The notes beneath the pieces are model-generated. The model had not been told where the DNA came from, searched no databases, and saw only the letters and a program-made list of their open reading frames with translations. From Microbacterium oleivorans (lineage in GTDB: Bacteria > Actinomycetota > Actinomycetes > Actinomycetales > Microbacteriaceae), in assembly GCF_001691565.1 (NCBI RefSeq), contig NZ_MAYO01000003.1, positions 1,947,559 to 2,011,558 on the forward strand: DNA of 64,000 bases, given 5' to 3'. Made by a program: the position numbers and the translations under genes. Positions 15,966-24,664 of this stretch are shown here, piece by piece. Each line of letters opens with the position of its first letter. The stretch's first letter is position 1.

Positions 15966-17000
15966 ATGCCGCTGGATCCGTTCTTCCGCGAGCGCCTGCG
16001 GACGCATCGTCGGTACCTCGCGAAGAAGGCGTGGACCGACCTGACCGCGCGGTTCCGCCGCGAGGCACCGGCAGCACCGGCATCGGCGAAGGCCACGAAT
16101 GCCGCGAAGTCCCTCACGCCGCGCGAGCGGCATCGCCGCGCCGCGCTCAATTGGGACCGCATGGAGCTTCGGACCGCCGGCATCCCCGGTCCCCACATGG
16201 AGACCACCGACGTCACGGTGCCCGTTGACGGCTACCCGGACGTCCGTATCCGCATCTACCGCCCCTCCTCTGCCTCGACCCCGGCACCCGCCTGTCTCGT
16301 GATCGGCGGCGGGGCGTTCCGCATCGGCGGCATCGATTACCCGACGGCGGATGCCGCGTGTCGCCGTCGCGCCGACCGGTCCGGCGTCGTGCTCGTCACC
16401 GTCGGGTACTCGCTCGCGCCGGAGCAGCGCTATCCGACGCAGATCGAGCAGGTCCACGCTGCGTGGACGTGGTTGCACGCGCACGCGGAGGAGCTCGGGA
16501 TCGACCCGGACCGGATCGGTCTGAACGGTGCGTCGGCGGGCGGATGCCTCGCGGCATCCCTCACTCTCCTCAATCGCGACCGCGGCACACCTCAAGCGAC
16601 GCTCCAGATCCTCGAGGTTCCGGTCACCGACCTCACCGGCCGGTGGATCGACCTGCGCGCGACGTACGCGCTGGGCGTTCCCGCGTTCATCGCGCTGCGG
16701 GAGCTCCGCTCCGTCGCGAGCACCTACCTCGGCGACCGGTCGCGGGCACGCGAGCAGTACGCGTCGCCCATGCGTGCCGCCTCGCACGCGGGGCTTCCGC
16801 CCGCCGTCGTGCTGACGGCGGAGTACGACCCGCTCCGTCGCGACGGCGCGACCTACGCGGCGAAGCTGCGGGACGCCGGCGTCGACGCGAGCGCGACCCG
16901 GTACCTCGGCGTCACGCACGACACCCCTCTCTATGTGGGGGCTCTCCCAGCCGCACGCCGCTGGGAGGACGACGTCATCACCGCGCTCCGGCGGATCTGA
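15966..17000 (+). CDS. alpha/beta hydrolase, HSL-like esterase
   Basis: A 344-residue hydrolase of the hormone-sensitive-lipase group. The nucleophile motif GASAGG (residues about 187-192), the acid in LTAEYDPLRRDG and the His in LGVTHDTPLYVGA form the usual triad. The oxyanion motif is CLVIGGGAFRIGG: the usual His of HGGG is replaced by Ile113, while the three glycines remain. A basic 60-residue N-terminal region precedes the catalytic domain. A GGAGG ribosome site supports ATG 15966. Substrate unknown. Confidence 0.85.
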   Translation: MPLDPFFRERLRTHRRYLAKKAWTDLTARFRREAPAAPASAKATNAAKSLTPRERHRRAALNWDRMELRTAGIPGPHMETTDVTVPVDGYPDVRIRIYRPSSASTPAPACLVIGGGAFRIGGIDYPTADAACRRRADRSGVVLVTVGYSLAPEQRYPTQIEQVHAAWTWLHAHAEELGIDPDRIGLNGASAGGCLAASLTLLNRDRGTPQATLQILEVPVTDLTGRWIDLRATYALGVPAFIALRELRSVASTYLGDRSRAREQYASPMRAASHAGLPPAVVLTAEYDPLRRDGATYAAKLRDAGVDASATRYLGVTHDTPLYVGALPAARRWEDDVITALRRI

Positions 17001-17012
17001 ACGCCTCGAGGG

Positions 17013-17088
17013 CTCCGGATTCGGAGACCTGTCTCGGATTCGGAGGCGCAAGCGCTGTCGCATCCGAATCTCGCGACATCCTCCGAAT
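17013..17088. repeat. palindromic intergenic repeat, copy 1
   Basis: Contains the hairpin CTCCGGATTCGGAG (17013-17026) and a core beginning GGATTCGGA at 17036, with GCGCAAGCGC in the middle and TCCGAATC at about 17063-17070, then a further TCCGAATC at 17082-17089. The outer arms are inverted. The core matches copy 2 near 18093 at most positions, and the two copies flank the peptidase gene. Confidence 0.6.
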
Positions 17089-17133
17089 CAGATGATGGAT
17101 GCCGAGATGCACCCGCCTGGTAGCGTCCGTCGC

Positions 17134-18069
17134 GTGCACCCCCCGATCGAGCCCCACGCCTCCGGCATGCTGGAGCGCCCGGACGGCGCCCGACTCCACT
17201 ACGAGGTCTCGGGCTCCGACACCGGCCGCGGCGCGCTGTACCTGCACGGCGGACCCGGCGGTGGCCTCGGCAAGGGCGGCTACCGACGCGTATTCGATCC
17301 CGACCGGTACCGCATCGTCGGTCTCGACCAGCGCGGATGCGGCGCGAGCACGCCCTGGGCGATCGACGACCTTGTGCACCTCGACGCCAACACGACTCCC
17401 GCGCTGATCGCCGACATCGAGGGGCTCCGAGAACACCTCGGCATCGACCGCTGGCTGGTCTACGGCGTCTCGTGGGGCTCGACCCTCGCGCTCGCCTACG
17501 CGCAGGAACATCCCGAGCGGGTCAGCGAGATCATTCTGCTCGCGGTGACCTCGGGTGCGCGCGACGAGATCGAGTGGATCAGCGACGGCGTCGGCCGTAT
17601 CTTCCCAGAGGCCAGGGCGCGGCTGGGCGAGCTCGTCCCGCCCGAGGAGCGGGTCGTCGACGCCTATGCGCGGATGCTGCGAGACCCCGACCCCGCGGTC
17701 CGGACTCGGGCAGCCGACGCCTGGGATGACTGGGAGTCCTCGCACGTCGGCCTCTCGCCCTGGGCGGAGCCCGGGCCGTTGCACGAGGACCAGCGCATGC
17801 GGGAGAACTTCGCCACCCTCGTCACGCATTACTGGTCGCAGGACTGCTTCCTCGACGCGCCGATCCTCGAGCGGATGGACCGACTGACCGGCATCCCGGG
17901 CGTCCTCATCCACGGCCGGCGCGACGTCAGCGGACCAGCCCTGACCCCATGGCTGCTGCACACCGCGTGGCCCGGCAGCCGTCTGCACATCCTCGAGGAG
18001 GAGGGCCACGGCGGCCCGGCCTCCGCGCAGCTCGCCTGCGACGCTGCCGACGGGTTCGCGCGCAGGTGA
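17134..18069 (+). CDS. proline iminopeptidase-like alpha/beta hydrolase (S33)
   Basis: A 311-residue peptidase S33 protein predicted to release N-terminal proline from peptides. Visible are LHGGPGGGLGKGG (oxyanion loop), VGLDQRGCGAST, the nucleophile elbow GVSWGSTLAL, HGRRDVSG (catalytic Asp) and LEEEGHGG (catalytic His). The start is uncertain: GTG 17134 is preferred because TAGCGT (17121-17126) lies seven bases before it, the leaderless pattern seen elsewhere; ATG 17092 is in frame upstream. It is bracketed on both sides by copies of a palindromic repeat. Confidence 0.88.
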   Translation: MHPPIEPHASGMLERPDGARLHYEVSGSDTGRGALYLHGGPGGGLGKGGYRRVFDPDRYRIVGLDQRGCGASTPWAIDDLVHLDANTTPALIADIEGLREHLGIDRWLVYGVSWGSTLALAYAQEHPERVSEIILLAVTSGARDEIEWISDGVGRIFPEARARLGELVPPEERVVDAYARMLRDPDPAVRTRAADAWDDWESSHVGLSPWAEPGPLHEDQRMRENFATLVTHYWSQDCFLDAPILERMDRLTGIPGVLIHGRRDVSGPALTPWLLHTAWPGSRLHILEEEGHGGPASAQLACDAADGFARR

Positions 18070-18070
18070 C

Positions 18071-18153
18071 GCCGGACTCGGAGAAGCGCTCCGGATTCGG
18101 ACGCGCAAGCGCTGCCGCATCCGAAACCGACGACGCCGTCCGAATCCGGCGAC
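18071..18153. repeat. palindromic intergenic repeat, copy 2
   Basis: The core GGATTCGGA (18093-18101), GCGCAAGCGC and CGCATCCGAAA reproduces copy 1, and GTCCGAATCC follows at about 18139-18148. The copy starts directly after the peptidase stop codon, so it could also fold in the 3' end of that transcript. Confidence 0.6.
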
Positions 18154-18408
18154 GGATGCCGTCGGCACAACTACCCCGAAAAGCAACCCCCTCCGCGGAA
18201 ATCCGCGGAATCCCGCCGAAACGGCCTCATTCGCCCCAAAAGTCACATCTGACACGCGACACGCCGCCCGATTACGGCTCAGATGACCCAAAATCCGCGG
18301 AAACACGCGGTTCGTGGGTATATTCGGGACCGGTCGCAACGACCAGCCGGCGGTCACCCCGTCGGTCCGAGTAACTGAAGACGGCGATCCGCCGTCTGGA
18401 GGAGCACC
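18154..18408 (+). promoter_or_regulatory. upstream region and leader of the HU gene
   Basis: TATATT at 18319-18324 is a good -10 box, giving a leader of about 80 bases. TCCGCGGAA occurs three times upstream (18192-18200, 18202-18210, 18294-18302), a possible protein-binding array. A hairpin AGACGGC-GATCC-GCCGTCT (18379-18397) abuts the ribosome site GGAGGAG (18398-18404), so folding would leave the site exposed next to a stable stem. Confidence 0.5.
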
Positions 18409-18687
18409 ATGGCCATCACCAAGACCGAACTCGTCGCCAGCATCGCCAGCGCCACCGGCGAGAGCCAGGCCACCGTCTCGCGCGTCGTCGACGGCCTGTT
18501 CGCGTCCGTGTCCGAGGCTGTCGCCAAGGGCGAGAAGGTCTCGATCCCGGGCTGGATCGCGTTCGAGCAGGTCGAGACCTCCGCTCGCACCGGCCGCAAC
18601 CCGCAGACGGGTGCCGAGATCAACATCCCCGCCGGCAAGCGCGTCAAGGTCAGCGCCGGCTCGAAGCTGAAGGCTGCCGTCAAGTAA
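18409..18687 (+). CDS. HU family DNA-binding protein
   Basis: A 92-residue nucleoid protein: MAITKTELVASIASATGESQATVSRVVDGLFASVSEAVAKGEKVSIPGWIAFEQVETSARTGRNPQTGAEINIPAGKRVKVSAGSKLKAAVK. The GRNPQTG DNA-binding arm is intact. There is no Lys/Ala-rich C-terminal extension such as in mycobacterial HupB, so it is the short HU form. The gene is monocistronic, with its own leader and a terminator. Confidence 0.96.
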   Translation: MAITKTELVASIASATGESQATVSRVVDGLFASVSEAVAKGEKVSIPGWIAFEQVETSARTGRNPQTGAEINIPAGKRVKVSAGSKLKAAVK

Positions 18688-18702
18688 GACGCTGCAGTCG
18701 TA

Positions 18703-18740
18703 CGAAGGGGGATGCCGAGAGGCATCCCCCTTCGGCGTTC
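18703..18740 (+). terminator. terminator after the HU gene
   Basis: A 14-base-pair stem CGAAGGGGGATGCC (18703-18716), tetraloop GAGA, GGCATCCCCCTTCG (18721-18734). Only a short, weak T tract follows. The two arms themselves carry GGATGCC and GGCATCC. Confidence 0.75.
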
Positions 18741-18769
18741 CCCCACCTGCCCGCGCGTAGGCTTGCAGG

Positions 18770-20761
18770 GTGAATCCGCGCGCTCTCCGCTTCGCCGGGC
18801 CGGCGATCCTCGCGGGCGCGGGTCTGATCGCGCTCCTGCTGGGTCTGGCCTACGGCGGCGGCGCCGCGCCCCTCGTGATCGGCGACCCCGGCCCCGTTGT
18901 GCGCTGGGCGCTCCCGGTGGCCGAGCTGACGGTCAACCTGTCGGCGGCCCTCCTCGTGGGTTCCCTCGTCCTGGCGCTCTTCTCGCTGGTCGCGGAGTCG
19001 AAGGAGTTCGACTTCGCCCTGGATGCCGCCTCTGCGGGAGCGGCGATCCTCACCGTCGCGAGCGCCGTCACCGGCTACCTCACGTTCCTCAAGGTCCTCG
19101 GCGCCACTCCGAGCGCCGATGCCGCCTTCGGCGAGCAGCTCGGACGCTTCCTCGTCGAGACCGACCCGGGTCGCGCCTGGCTCATGACGACCGTCGCCGG
19201 CGCGGTGCTCACCGTCCTCGCCTTCGCCGTCCGCGGCTGGCTCGCAACGCTGCTCGTGGCGCTGCTCGCGATCGCGTCGATGGTCCCGATGGCGACCGCC
19301 GGCCACACCGGCAGCGAAGCGAACCACAACATCGCGGTGACCTCGCTCGCCCTCCACATCATCGCCGCCGCCGCCTGGCTCGGCGGCCTGCTGATGCTCC
19401 TGCTCCTGCGTCCGCTCCTGTCGAGCGATCGGCTCGCCACGGTCCTGCAACGGTATTCGAGCATCGCCCTCGCCGCTTTCGTCGTCGTCACCCTGTCGGG
19501 CATCGCCCGGGCGGCCATCGGCATCCTCTCGTTCCAGAACCTCTTCTCGGCGTACGGCGCCCTCCTGATGGTGAAGGTCGTCGCCCTCCTGGCGATGGGC
19601 GTGCTGGGGGCGTTCTATCGGCGTCGACTGATCGCCGGCATCCGTGACACGGCCGTCGCGGCTCGCTTCTGGACACTCGTCGCGCTCGAGGTCGTGTTCA
19701 TGGGGATCGCCTCCGGTGCCGCCGTCGCCCTCTCGCTCACGCCGCCGCCCGTCGACACCACGCTGCCGTTCGACCAGACCCCGGCCGAGGTGCTGACGGG
19801 CTCGCCCCTGCCCCCGGAGCTCACGGTCGACCGGTTCTTCACGACCTGGGACATCGACCTCATCTGGGCCTTCGCCGCCGGATTCGGCCTCTTCTTCTAC
19901 CTCGCGGGCGTGCGACGGCTCCGTCGCCGCGGCGATACCTGGCCCGTGGGACGCACGATCTTGTGGGTCACGGGTCTGGTGCTGCTGGTCTACGTGACGT
20001 GCGGGCCGGTGAACGCGTACCAGGACTACCTGTTCAGCATGCACATGACGGCGCACATGCTGCTGTCGATGGCGATCCCGATGTGTCTCGTGTTCGGTGC
20101 CCCCGTCACGCTCGCCTCGCGCGCCATCCGCAAGCGCGACGACGGGACGCGCGGCGGCCGCGAGTGGATCCTGTGGGCGGTGCACAGTCCGTACGCCAAG
20201 GTGATCACGCACCCCCTCGTGGCGGCCGCGCTGTTCATCGTGTCGCTCTGGGCCTTCTACTACACCGACCTCTTCCGGTGGACCCTGTACGAGCACCTAG
20301 GGCACGAGTGGATGGTGATCCACTTCCTGACCGTGGGCTACCTGTTCGTGCTGTCGCTCGCGGGGATCGATCCGGTGCCCTACCGGCTTCCGCACGCCGG
20401 CCGCCTCCTCACCCTCATCGGCATCATGGCGATGCACGCGTTCTTCGGCATCGCGATCATGATGGCGTCGGGGCTCTTCGTGGCGGAATGGTTCGGGTCG
20501 ATGGGACGCACCTGGGGCCTCGACCCGCTCGCGGACCAGTACACGGGCGGCGGTATCGCCTGGTCGATCGGCGAGATCCCGACGCTCATCCTCGCGATCG
20601 TCGTCGCGGTCCAGTGGAGCCGGTCGGACGAGCGCCGTCAGCGCAGCAGCGACCGCCACGCCGACCGGTCGGGGGATGCGGAGCTCGAGGCCTACAACGC
20701 CCGCCTCGCGGCGATCGCCGCGCGCGACGAGCGGGATGCCCGGCGGCAGGCCGCGCGCTGA
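18770..20761 (+). CDS. CopD-CtaG fusion membrane protein (copper handling / cytochrome oxidase assembly)
   Basis: A 663-residue polytopic protein joining two domains. Residues about 1-330 form a CopD-like copper-resistance domain with paired His (TAGHTGSEANHNIAVTSLALHIIAAAAWLGG). Residues about 360-620 form a CtaG/caa3 assembly domain (TWDIDLIWAFAAGFGLFFYLAGVRRL, FSMHMTAHMLLSMAIPMCLVFGAPVTL, YEHLGHEWMVIHFLTVGYLFVLSLAGIDP, MAMHAFFGIAIMMAS). It probably moves copper across the membrane and supports oxidase assembly. GTG 18770 follows TAGGCT (18758-18763) by six bases, so it is probably leaderless. The C-terminus is a charged cytoplasmic tail. Confidence 0.9.
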   Translation: MNPRALRFAGPAILAGAGLIALLLGLAYGGGAAPLVIGDPGPVVRWALPVAELTVNLSAALLVGSLVLALFSLVAESKEFDFALDAASAGAAILTVASAVTGYLTFLKVLGATPSADAAFGEQLGRFLVETDPGRAWLMTTVAGAVLTVLAFAVRGWLATLLVALLAIASMVPMATAGHTGSEANHNIAVTSLALHIIAAAAWLGGLLMLLLLRPLLSSDRLATVLQRYSSIALAAFVVVTLSGIARAAIGILSFQNLFSAYGALLMVKVVALLAMGVLGAFYRRRLIAGIRDTAVAARFWTLVALEVVFMGIASGAAVALSLTPPPVDTTLPFDQTPAEVLTGSPLPPELTVDRFFTTWDIDLIWAFAAGFGLFFYLAGVRRLRRRGDTWPVGRTILWVTGLVLLVYVTCGPVNAYQDYLFSMHMTAHMLLSMAIPMCLVFGAPVTLASRAIRKRDDGTRGGREWILWAVHSPYAKVITHPLVAAALFIVSLWAFYYTDLFRWTLYEHLGHEWMVIHFLTVGYLFVLSLAGIDPVPYRLPHAGRLLTLIGIMAMHAFFGIAIMMASGLFVAEWFGSMGRTWGLDPLADQYTGGGIAWSIGEIPTLILAIVVAVQWSRSDERRQRSSDRHADRSGDAELEAYNARLAAIAARDERDARRQAAR

Positions 20762-20767
20762 GACCGG

Positions 20768-21892
20768 TCAGTCCGCGGCCGAGACGGCGATCGACGCCGT
20801 GCCGTCGGGGAGGATCGTGATCTTGCCGGTGAGGAAGAACGGGACGAGTTCCTCGACGTCGTAGACCGAGCCGTCGAAGATCGACCGGATCTGCACGTTG
20901 ATCTTCGCGACCGCCTGGGTGCGCGTGATGGCCCAGCCCGCGCCGTCGGGCTCGAGCGTGACGACGGGGTTCTCTTCGATCTTCCACGTCGGTGGTTCGA
21001 CGATGCGGTTGCGCACGTAGTACCCGAAGGGGCAACCGGTCGGTTGGAGGACCTTCTGCGTCGCGCACTGAGCGAGGAAGTCGTCCACCTCCTGCTGCAC
21101 GACCCCGATGAACTTGTCGGTCGGTTCGGCCTGGAACGACACGGGTATCGCGGCGAGGGGGGTGTCGGAGAGGACGGCGACGCCCGGGCTCGTGGTCGCC
21201 GCGGTGTCGACCGTGATCGAGTACAACCCCGGCGAGAAGGCGAGCAGCGGAAGGGGCTCGAGCGGGTCCGCTCCGGCACCGTCGGACGAGACCTGTCGCT
21301 TGTCGACCGAGAAGCCGTTCACCTCGAACTGCATCGAGCCGCGCACCTCGAGCTCGATGACGGCGAGAGGGCTCTCGGCGAAGCGCCAGCGGGGCAGGAG
21401 CGCGCCGTCGTCGTCGCGCTCCACCTCGAAGGTCGTCGTGCCGGAGTGGCCGCCGACGCGATAGGTGACGGTGACCGTGGTCGTGCCCTCGGCATCCGTC
21501 GTCTCGGATACCGCTTCGACGTCCGTCAGGTGGCTGAGGGCGTTGCCGCGCAGGAGCGCGCCGCTCGCGTCCGCCGGGAGCTTCGCCGCCGCGAGTTCGG
21601 TCGACGACGCGGAGACGCCCGGAAGGCGGAGGGCGTCCGTCGCCCTCCCGTCGGCGAGCAGGTGCAGGTAGTCCAGGACGAAGGCGGTCGGGCTGTAGAG
21701 CTGCCGGTAGAGCACGGCGCCGGTCGCTCCGATCGCGCCGATCAGGAGGATGCCGATGACACCGAGTGCTGTCAGATCGACCGCGAGCCGGCGGCGGCGG
21801 CGCGGCCCGGCGACGGTCTCGGTCCGGGTGGGGGCGACGGGAACGTCCGACTCGGCGGCATCCGCCGTCACATCGCCCCCGTCGTGTTCCAC
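20768..21892 (-). CDS. membrane-anchored protein of unknown function
   Basis: A 374-residue protein with an acidic N-terminus, an RRRRR stretch, one membrane segment at residues about 38-62 (LTALGVIGILLIGAIGATGAVLY), and a secreted region. The secreted region has several beta-rich repeats (TEVxx...TTVTVTYRVGGHSGTTTFEVERD; PRWRFAESPLAVIELEVRG) and a Cys pair, QCATQKVLQPTGCPFGYYVRNR, near residues 281-302, which could form a disulfide. I do not recognise a function. It converges with the CtaG fusion gene and is divergent from the helicase gene. Confidence 0.72.
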   Translation of the reverse strand: MEHDGGDVTADAAESDVPVAPTRTETVAGPRRRRRLAVDLTALGVIGILLIGAIGATGAVLYRQLYSPTAFVLDYLHLLADGRATDALRLPGVSASSTELAAAKLPADASGALLRGNALSHLTDVEAVSETTDAEGTTTVTVTYRVGGHSGTTTFEVERDDDGALLPRWRFAESPLAVIELEVRGSMQFEVNGFSVDKRQVSSDGAGADPLEPLPLLAFSPGLYSITVDTAATTSPGVAVLSDTPLAAIPVSFQAEPTDKFIGVVQQEVDDFLAQCATQKVLQPTGCPFGYYVRNRIVEPPTWKIEENPVVTLEPDGAGWAITRTQAVAKINVQIRSIFDGSVYDVEELVPFFLTGKITILPDGTASIAVSAAD

Positions 21893-21936
21893 GTGCCCAG
21901 TCTAGGAAAGGCCGGCTGGTAGCTAGCATGGTTCCG

Positions 21937-23319
21937 GTGAGCCTGCCGCCCCTGTCTCCTGAACAGGACGCGCTCTTCCGCCTGATCGAGGACACGCGTG
22001 AGCACGTGTTCGTGACCGGTCGCGCCGGCACCGGCAAGTCGACGCTGCTGCAGCACCTGTCGTGGAACACGAACAAGCAGATCGCGGTCTGCGCGCCGAC
22101 GGGCGTGGCCGCCCTGAACGTCGAGGGGCAGACGATCCACTCGCTGTTCAAGCTCCCGATCGGGCTCATCGCCGACAGCGAGATCGAGCAGACCGACGCG
22201 ACCCGCAAGATCCTGAACGCGATCGACACGCTCATCATCGACGAGGTCTCGATGGTCAACGCCGACGTCATGGACGCGATCGACCGGTCGCTCCGGCAGG
22301 CGCGTCGCAAGCGCGCCGAGGCCTTCGGCGGTGTCCAGGTCGTCATGTTCGGCGACCCGTACCAGCTCTCCCCGGTTCCGCCGCGGGGCGACGAGCTCCG
22401 CTACATCCAGGACCACTACCGCTCGTTCTGGTTCTTCGACGCGCAGGTCTGGGCGGGCCCTCGAGCGGATGCCGGTGCCATCCGCTCCGACGGACTGCTC
22501 GATCTCGGTCGGGTCGGCGCTCCGCTGCACATCGCCGAGCTCCGCAGCATCCACCGACAGTCCGACGACGCCTTCAAGGCGATGCTGAACGCGGTGCGCC
22601 ACGGGATCGTGACCGCCGACATCGCGGGGGCCCTGAACGCGGCCGGTGCGCGGAAGCCGCCGGAGCCGGCGCCGGGCGAGGTGCCGATCATCACCCTCGC
22701 GACCCGCAACGACATCGTCTCCCGCATCAACCAGCGTCACCTCGATGCGCTGCCGGGGCCGGCCCAGACCGCGCGCGCCGAGATCAGCGGCGACTTCGGC
22801 CGCGGCGACGCCTACCCCGCCGATCAGGAGTTGCAGCTCAAGGTCGGCGCTCAGGTGATGTTCCTGCGGAACGACATCGGCGGTTTCGGCGGCGACGGCC
22901 CGCGCTGGGTGAACGGGTCGATCGGCACCGTGACGCGCATCGCGGGCGGCACCGTCCGCGTCGAGCTCGACGGTGAGGAGCACGACGTCGAGCCCACGGT
23001 CTGGGAGAAGTTCCGGTACGCCTACGATCCCGGGACGCGCAAGCTGACGCGCGAGATCGTGGCCGAGTACACGCAGTTCCCCCTCCGGTTGGCGTGGGCG
23101 GTCACGATCCACAAATCGCAGGGCAAGACCTACGATCGTGCGATCGTCGACCTCGGCAACGGGGCGTTCGCCCCCGGCCAGACCTACGTGGCGCTCTCGC
23201 GACTGACCTCGCTCGACGGGCTCTACCTCTCGCGCCCACTGCGACCGGCCGACATCCTCGTCGACCGGGACGTACGCCGCTTCATGGCGGGGGTGCGGGC
23301 GGCGCAGAACGCGGGCTGA
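21937..23319 (+). CDS. Pif1-like ATP-dependent DNA helicase
   Basis: A 460-residue superfamily 1B helicase. Visible are Walker A VTGRAGTGKSTLL, the CAPTGVAALNV block with QTIHSLFKLPIG (Pif1 pattern), Walker B TLIIDEVSMVNADVMDAID, GDPYQLSPVPP (motif III), and the C-terminal VTIHKSQGKTYDRAIVDLG with YVALSRLTSLDGLYLSRPL. It would unwind DNA with 5'-3' polarity if like other Pif1 proteins. GTG 21937 follows TAGCAT (21924-21929) by seven bases; ATG 21928 is the alternative. The C-terminus lacks extra nuclease or HRDC domains. Confidence 0.9.
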   Translation: MSLPPLSPEQDALFRLIEDTREHVFVTGRAGTGKSTLLQHLSWNTNKQIAVCAPTGVAALNVEGQTIHSLFKLPIGLIADSEIEQTDATRKILNAIDTLIIDEVSMVNADVMDAIDRSLRQARRKRAEAFGGVQVVMFGDPYQLSPVPPRGDELRYIQDHYRSFWFFDAQVWAGPRADAGAIRSDGLLDLGRVGAPLHIAELRSIHRQSDDAFKAMLNAVRHGIVTADIAGALNAAGARKPPEPAPGEVPIITLATRNDIVSRINQRHLDALPGPAQTARAEISGDFGRGDAYPADQELQLKVGAQVMFLRNDIGGFGGDGPRWVNGSIGTVTRIAGGTVRVELDGEEHDVEPTVWEKFRYAYDPGTRKLTREIVAEYTQFPLRLAWAVTIHKSQGKTYDRAIVDLGNGAFAPGQTYVALSRLTSLDGLYLSRPLRPADILVDRDVRRFMAGVRAAQNAG

Positions 23320-23410
23320 CCCCCGGCATCCGTCACCGCGCGAGGCGCAACCGGGCAGATGCGAGGGGTGTGCTGTAATCGTTGAGACGAAAACCGGGGG
23401 TGGTCTGCGC

Positions 23411-24664
23411 GTGGCTGGACGTGTGTCGAGGCGAGTGATCGCTGCAGTGACGGCGCTCGGCCTCGCGATCGGTCTCGGCGCATGCGCTCCGACGCCGGAG
23501 CGCATCGACATCGGTGTCGACCAGGTCGACGGCGCACTCCCCGCGGATCTCGCGACGCAGATGCAGACGCTCACCGAGACGGCGATGACCTCGGTCGGCG
23601 CCAGCGGTGCGATCGTCTCGGTCTCGGTCCCGTGGTCGGGTGAATGGGTCGCGGGCCTCGGCACCTCGGGTGCCGGGGGCCCCAAGGTCGACCCGTCGAT
23701 GACCTTCAAGAGCGCCAATGTGACCCGCGCCATGACGTGCGACCTGCTGTACGCCCTCGTGAAGAAGGGCACCGTCCGCCTCGACGACACCGTCGGCGAC
23801 TGGCTCGACGCGTACCCCGGCCAGGCGTCGATCACGCTGGGTGACCTGTGCGACGGCAGGAGCGGTCTGGCCGGCTACATGAGCCGGATCTTCTCCCGCG
23901 TCGTCGCGGCCCCGGACCGCGTGTGGAACCCGCGCGAGCTGGTCGCCTACGGCATCGCGCGGCCCACGACCGCCCAGCCGGGAGCGGAGTTCGGCGACTC
24001 CGACACCGGCTACGTGCTGCTCGGGCTCGCCCTCGAGCGCGCGGGCGGAGAATCCCTCGCCGACCTGTACCGCGAGTACGTCTTCCAGCCCCTCGGGATG
24101 TCTTCGAGCTCGTATCCCGCCGGTGTCGGCGGCGGTGACCGTCTCACAGGCGGGTACATCCCCAACGGCAAGGATCGGAAGCCGGAGTGCAGTGAGCCGA
24201 CCGACGTGACCGCGGTCACCTCGAGCGTCGGCGCCGCCTCCGGGGGCGTCGTCTCGACGGTGGGTGATCTGTCGACGTACGTGCGCGCTCTGGCTGTCGG
24301 CGCCCGACCGTACGATGCGGATACGCGTTACGCCGACCCCCGCCCGGCGAACTCCGATCAGCCGACATGGTTCACGGCGGACGGCGGCACCTACCAGGCC
24401 GGCAGCCTCGTCGGACAGTTCGGCTCGCTCGCCGGCTACATGGTCGCGGCGTTCGCCGACCGGACGACGGGCATGTCCGTCGTGGTCGTGCTCAATGACT
24501 CGCGCGCATCGGCGAACGCCGTGCGCGTGCTCGCCTGGCAGCTCGCGGCGCTGGCCTCGAAGGCCCCCGCCGCGGACGGACGGACGGCGCCCGAGATGGG
24601 CCTGCCGTGGACGGCGGAGAGCCTCGCTCCCGAGCTCGCCCGCTACGCCATCTGCGGAGGGTGA
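23411..24664 (+). CDS. beta-lactamase/DD-peptidase-fold lipoprotein with degenerate active site
   Basis: A 417-residue exported protein: lipobox LGLAIGLGAC ends at Cys25, and residues about 50-370 have the serine beta-lactamase fold (LVKKGTVRLDDTVGDWL, EFGDSDTGYVLLGLALERAGGESLADLYREYVFQPLGMSSSSYP). The catalytic motifs are altered: where active members have SVTK this has Asn103-Val-Thr-Arg106, and YSN is replaced by Asp196-Ser-Asp198. It is therefore probably not a hydrolase, though it may still bind a cell-wall ligand. The TGA overlaps the GTG of the next gene. Confidence 0.85.
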   Translation: MAGRVSRRVIAAVTALGLAIGLGACAPTPERIDIGVDQVDGALPADLATQMQTLTETAMTSVGASGAIVSVSVPWSGEWVAGLGTSGAGGPKVDPSMTFKSANVTRAMTCDLLYALVKKGTVRLDDTVGDWLDAYPGQASITLGDLCDGRSGLAGYMSRIFSRVVAAPDRVWNPRELVAYGIARPTTAQPGAEFGDSDTGYVLLGLALERAGGESLADLYREYVFQPLGMSSSSYPAGVGGGDRLTGGYIPNGKDRKPECSEPTDVTAVTSSVGAASGGVVSTVGDLSTYVRALAVGARPYDADTRYADPRPANSDQPTWFTADGGTYQAGSLVGQFGSLAGYMVAAFADRTTGMSVVVVLNDSRASANAVRVLAWQLAALASKAPAADGRTAPEMGLPWTAESLAPELARYAICGG

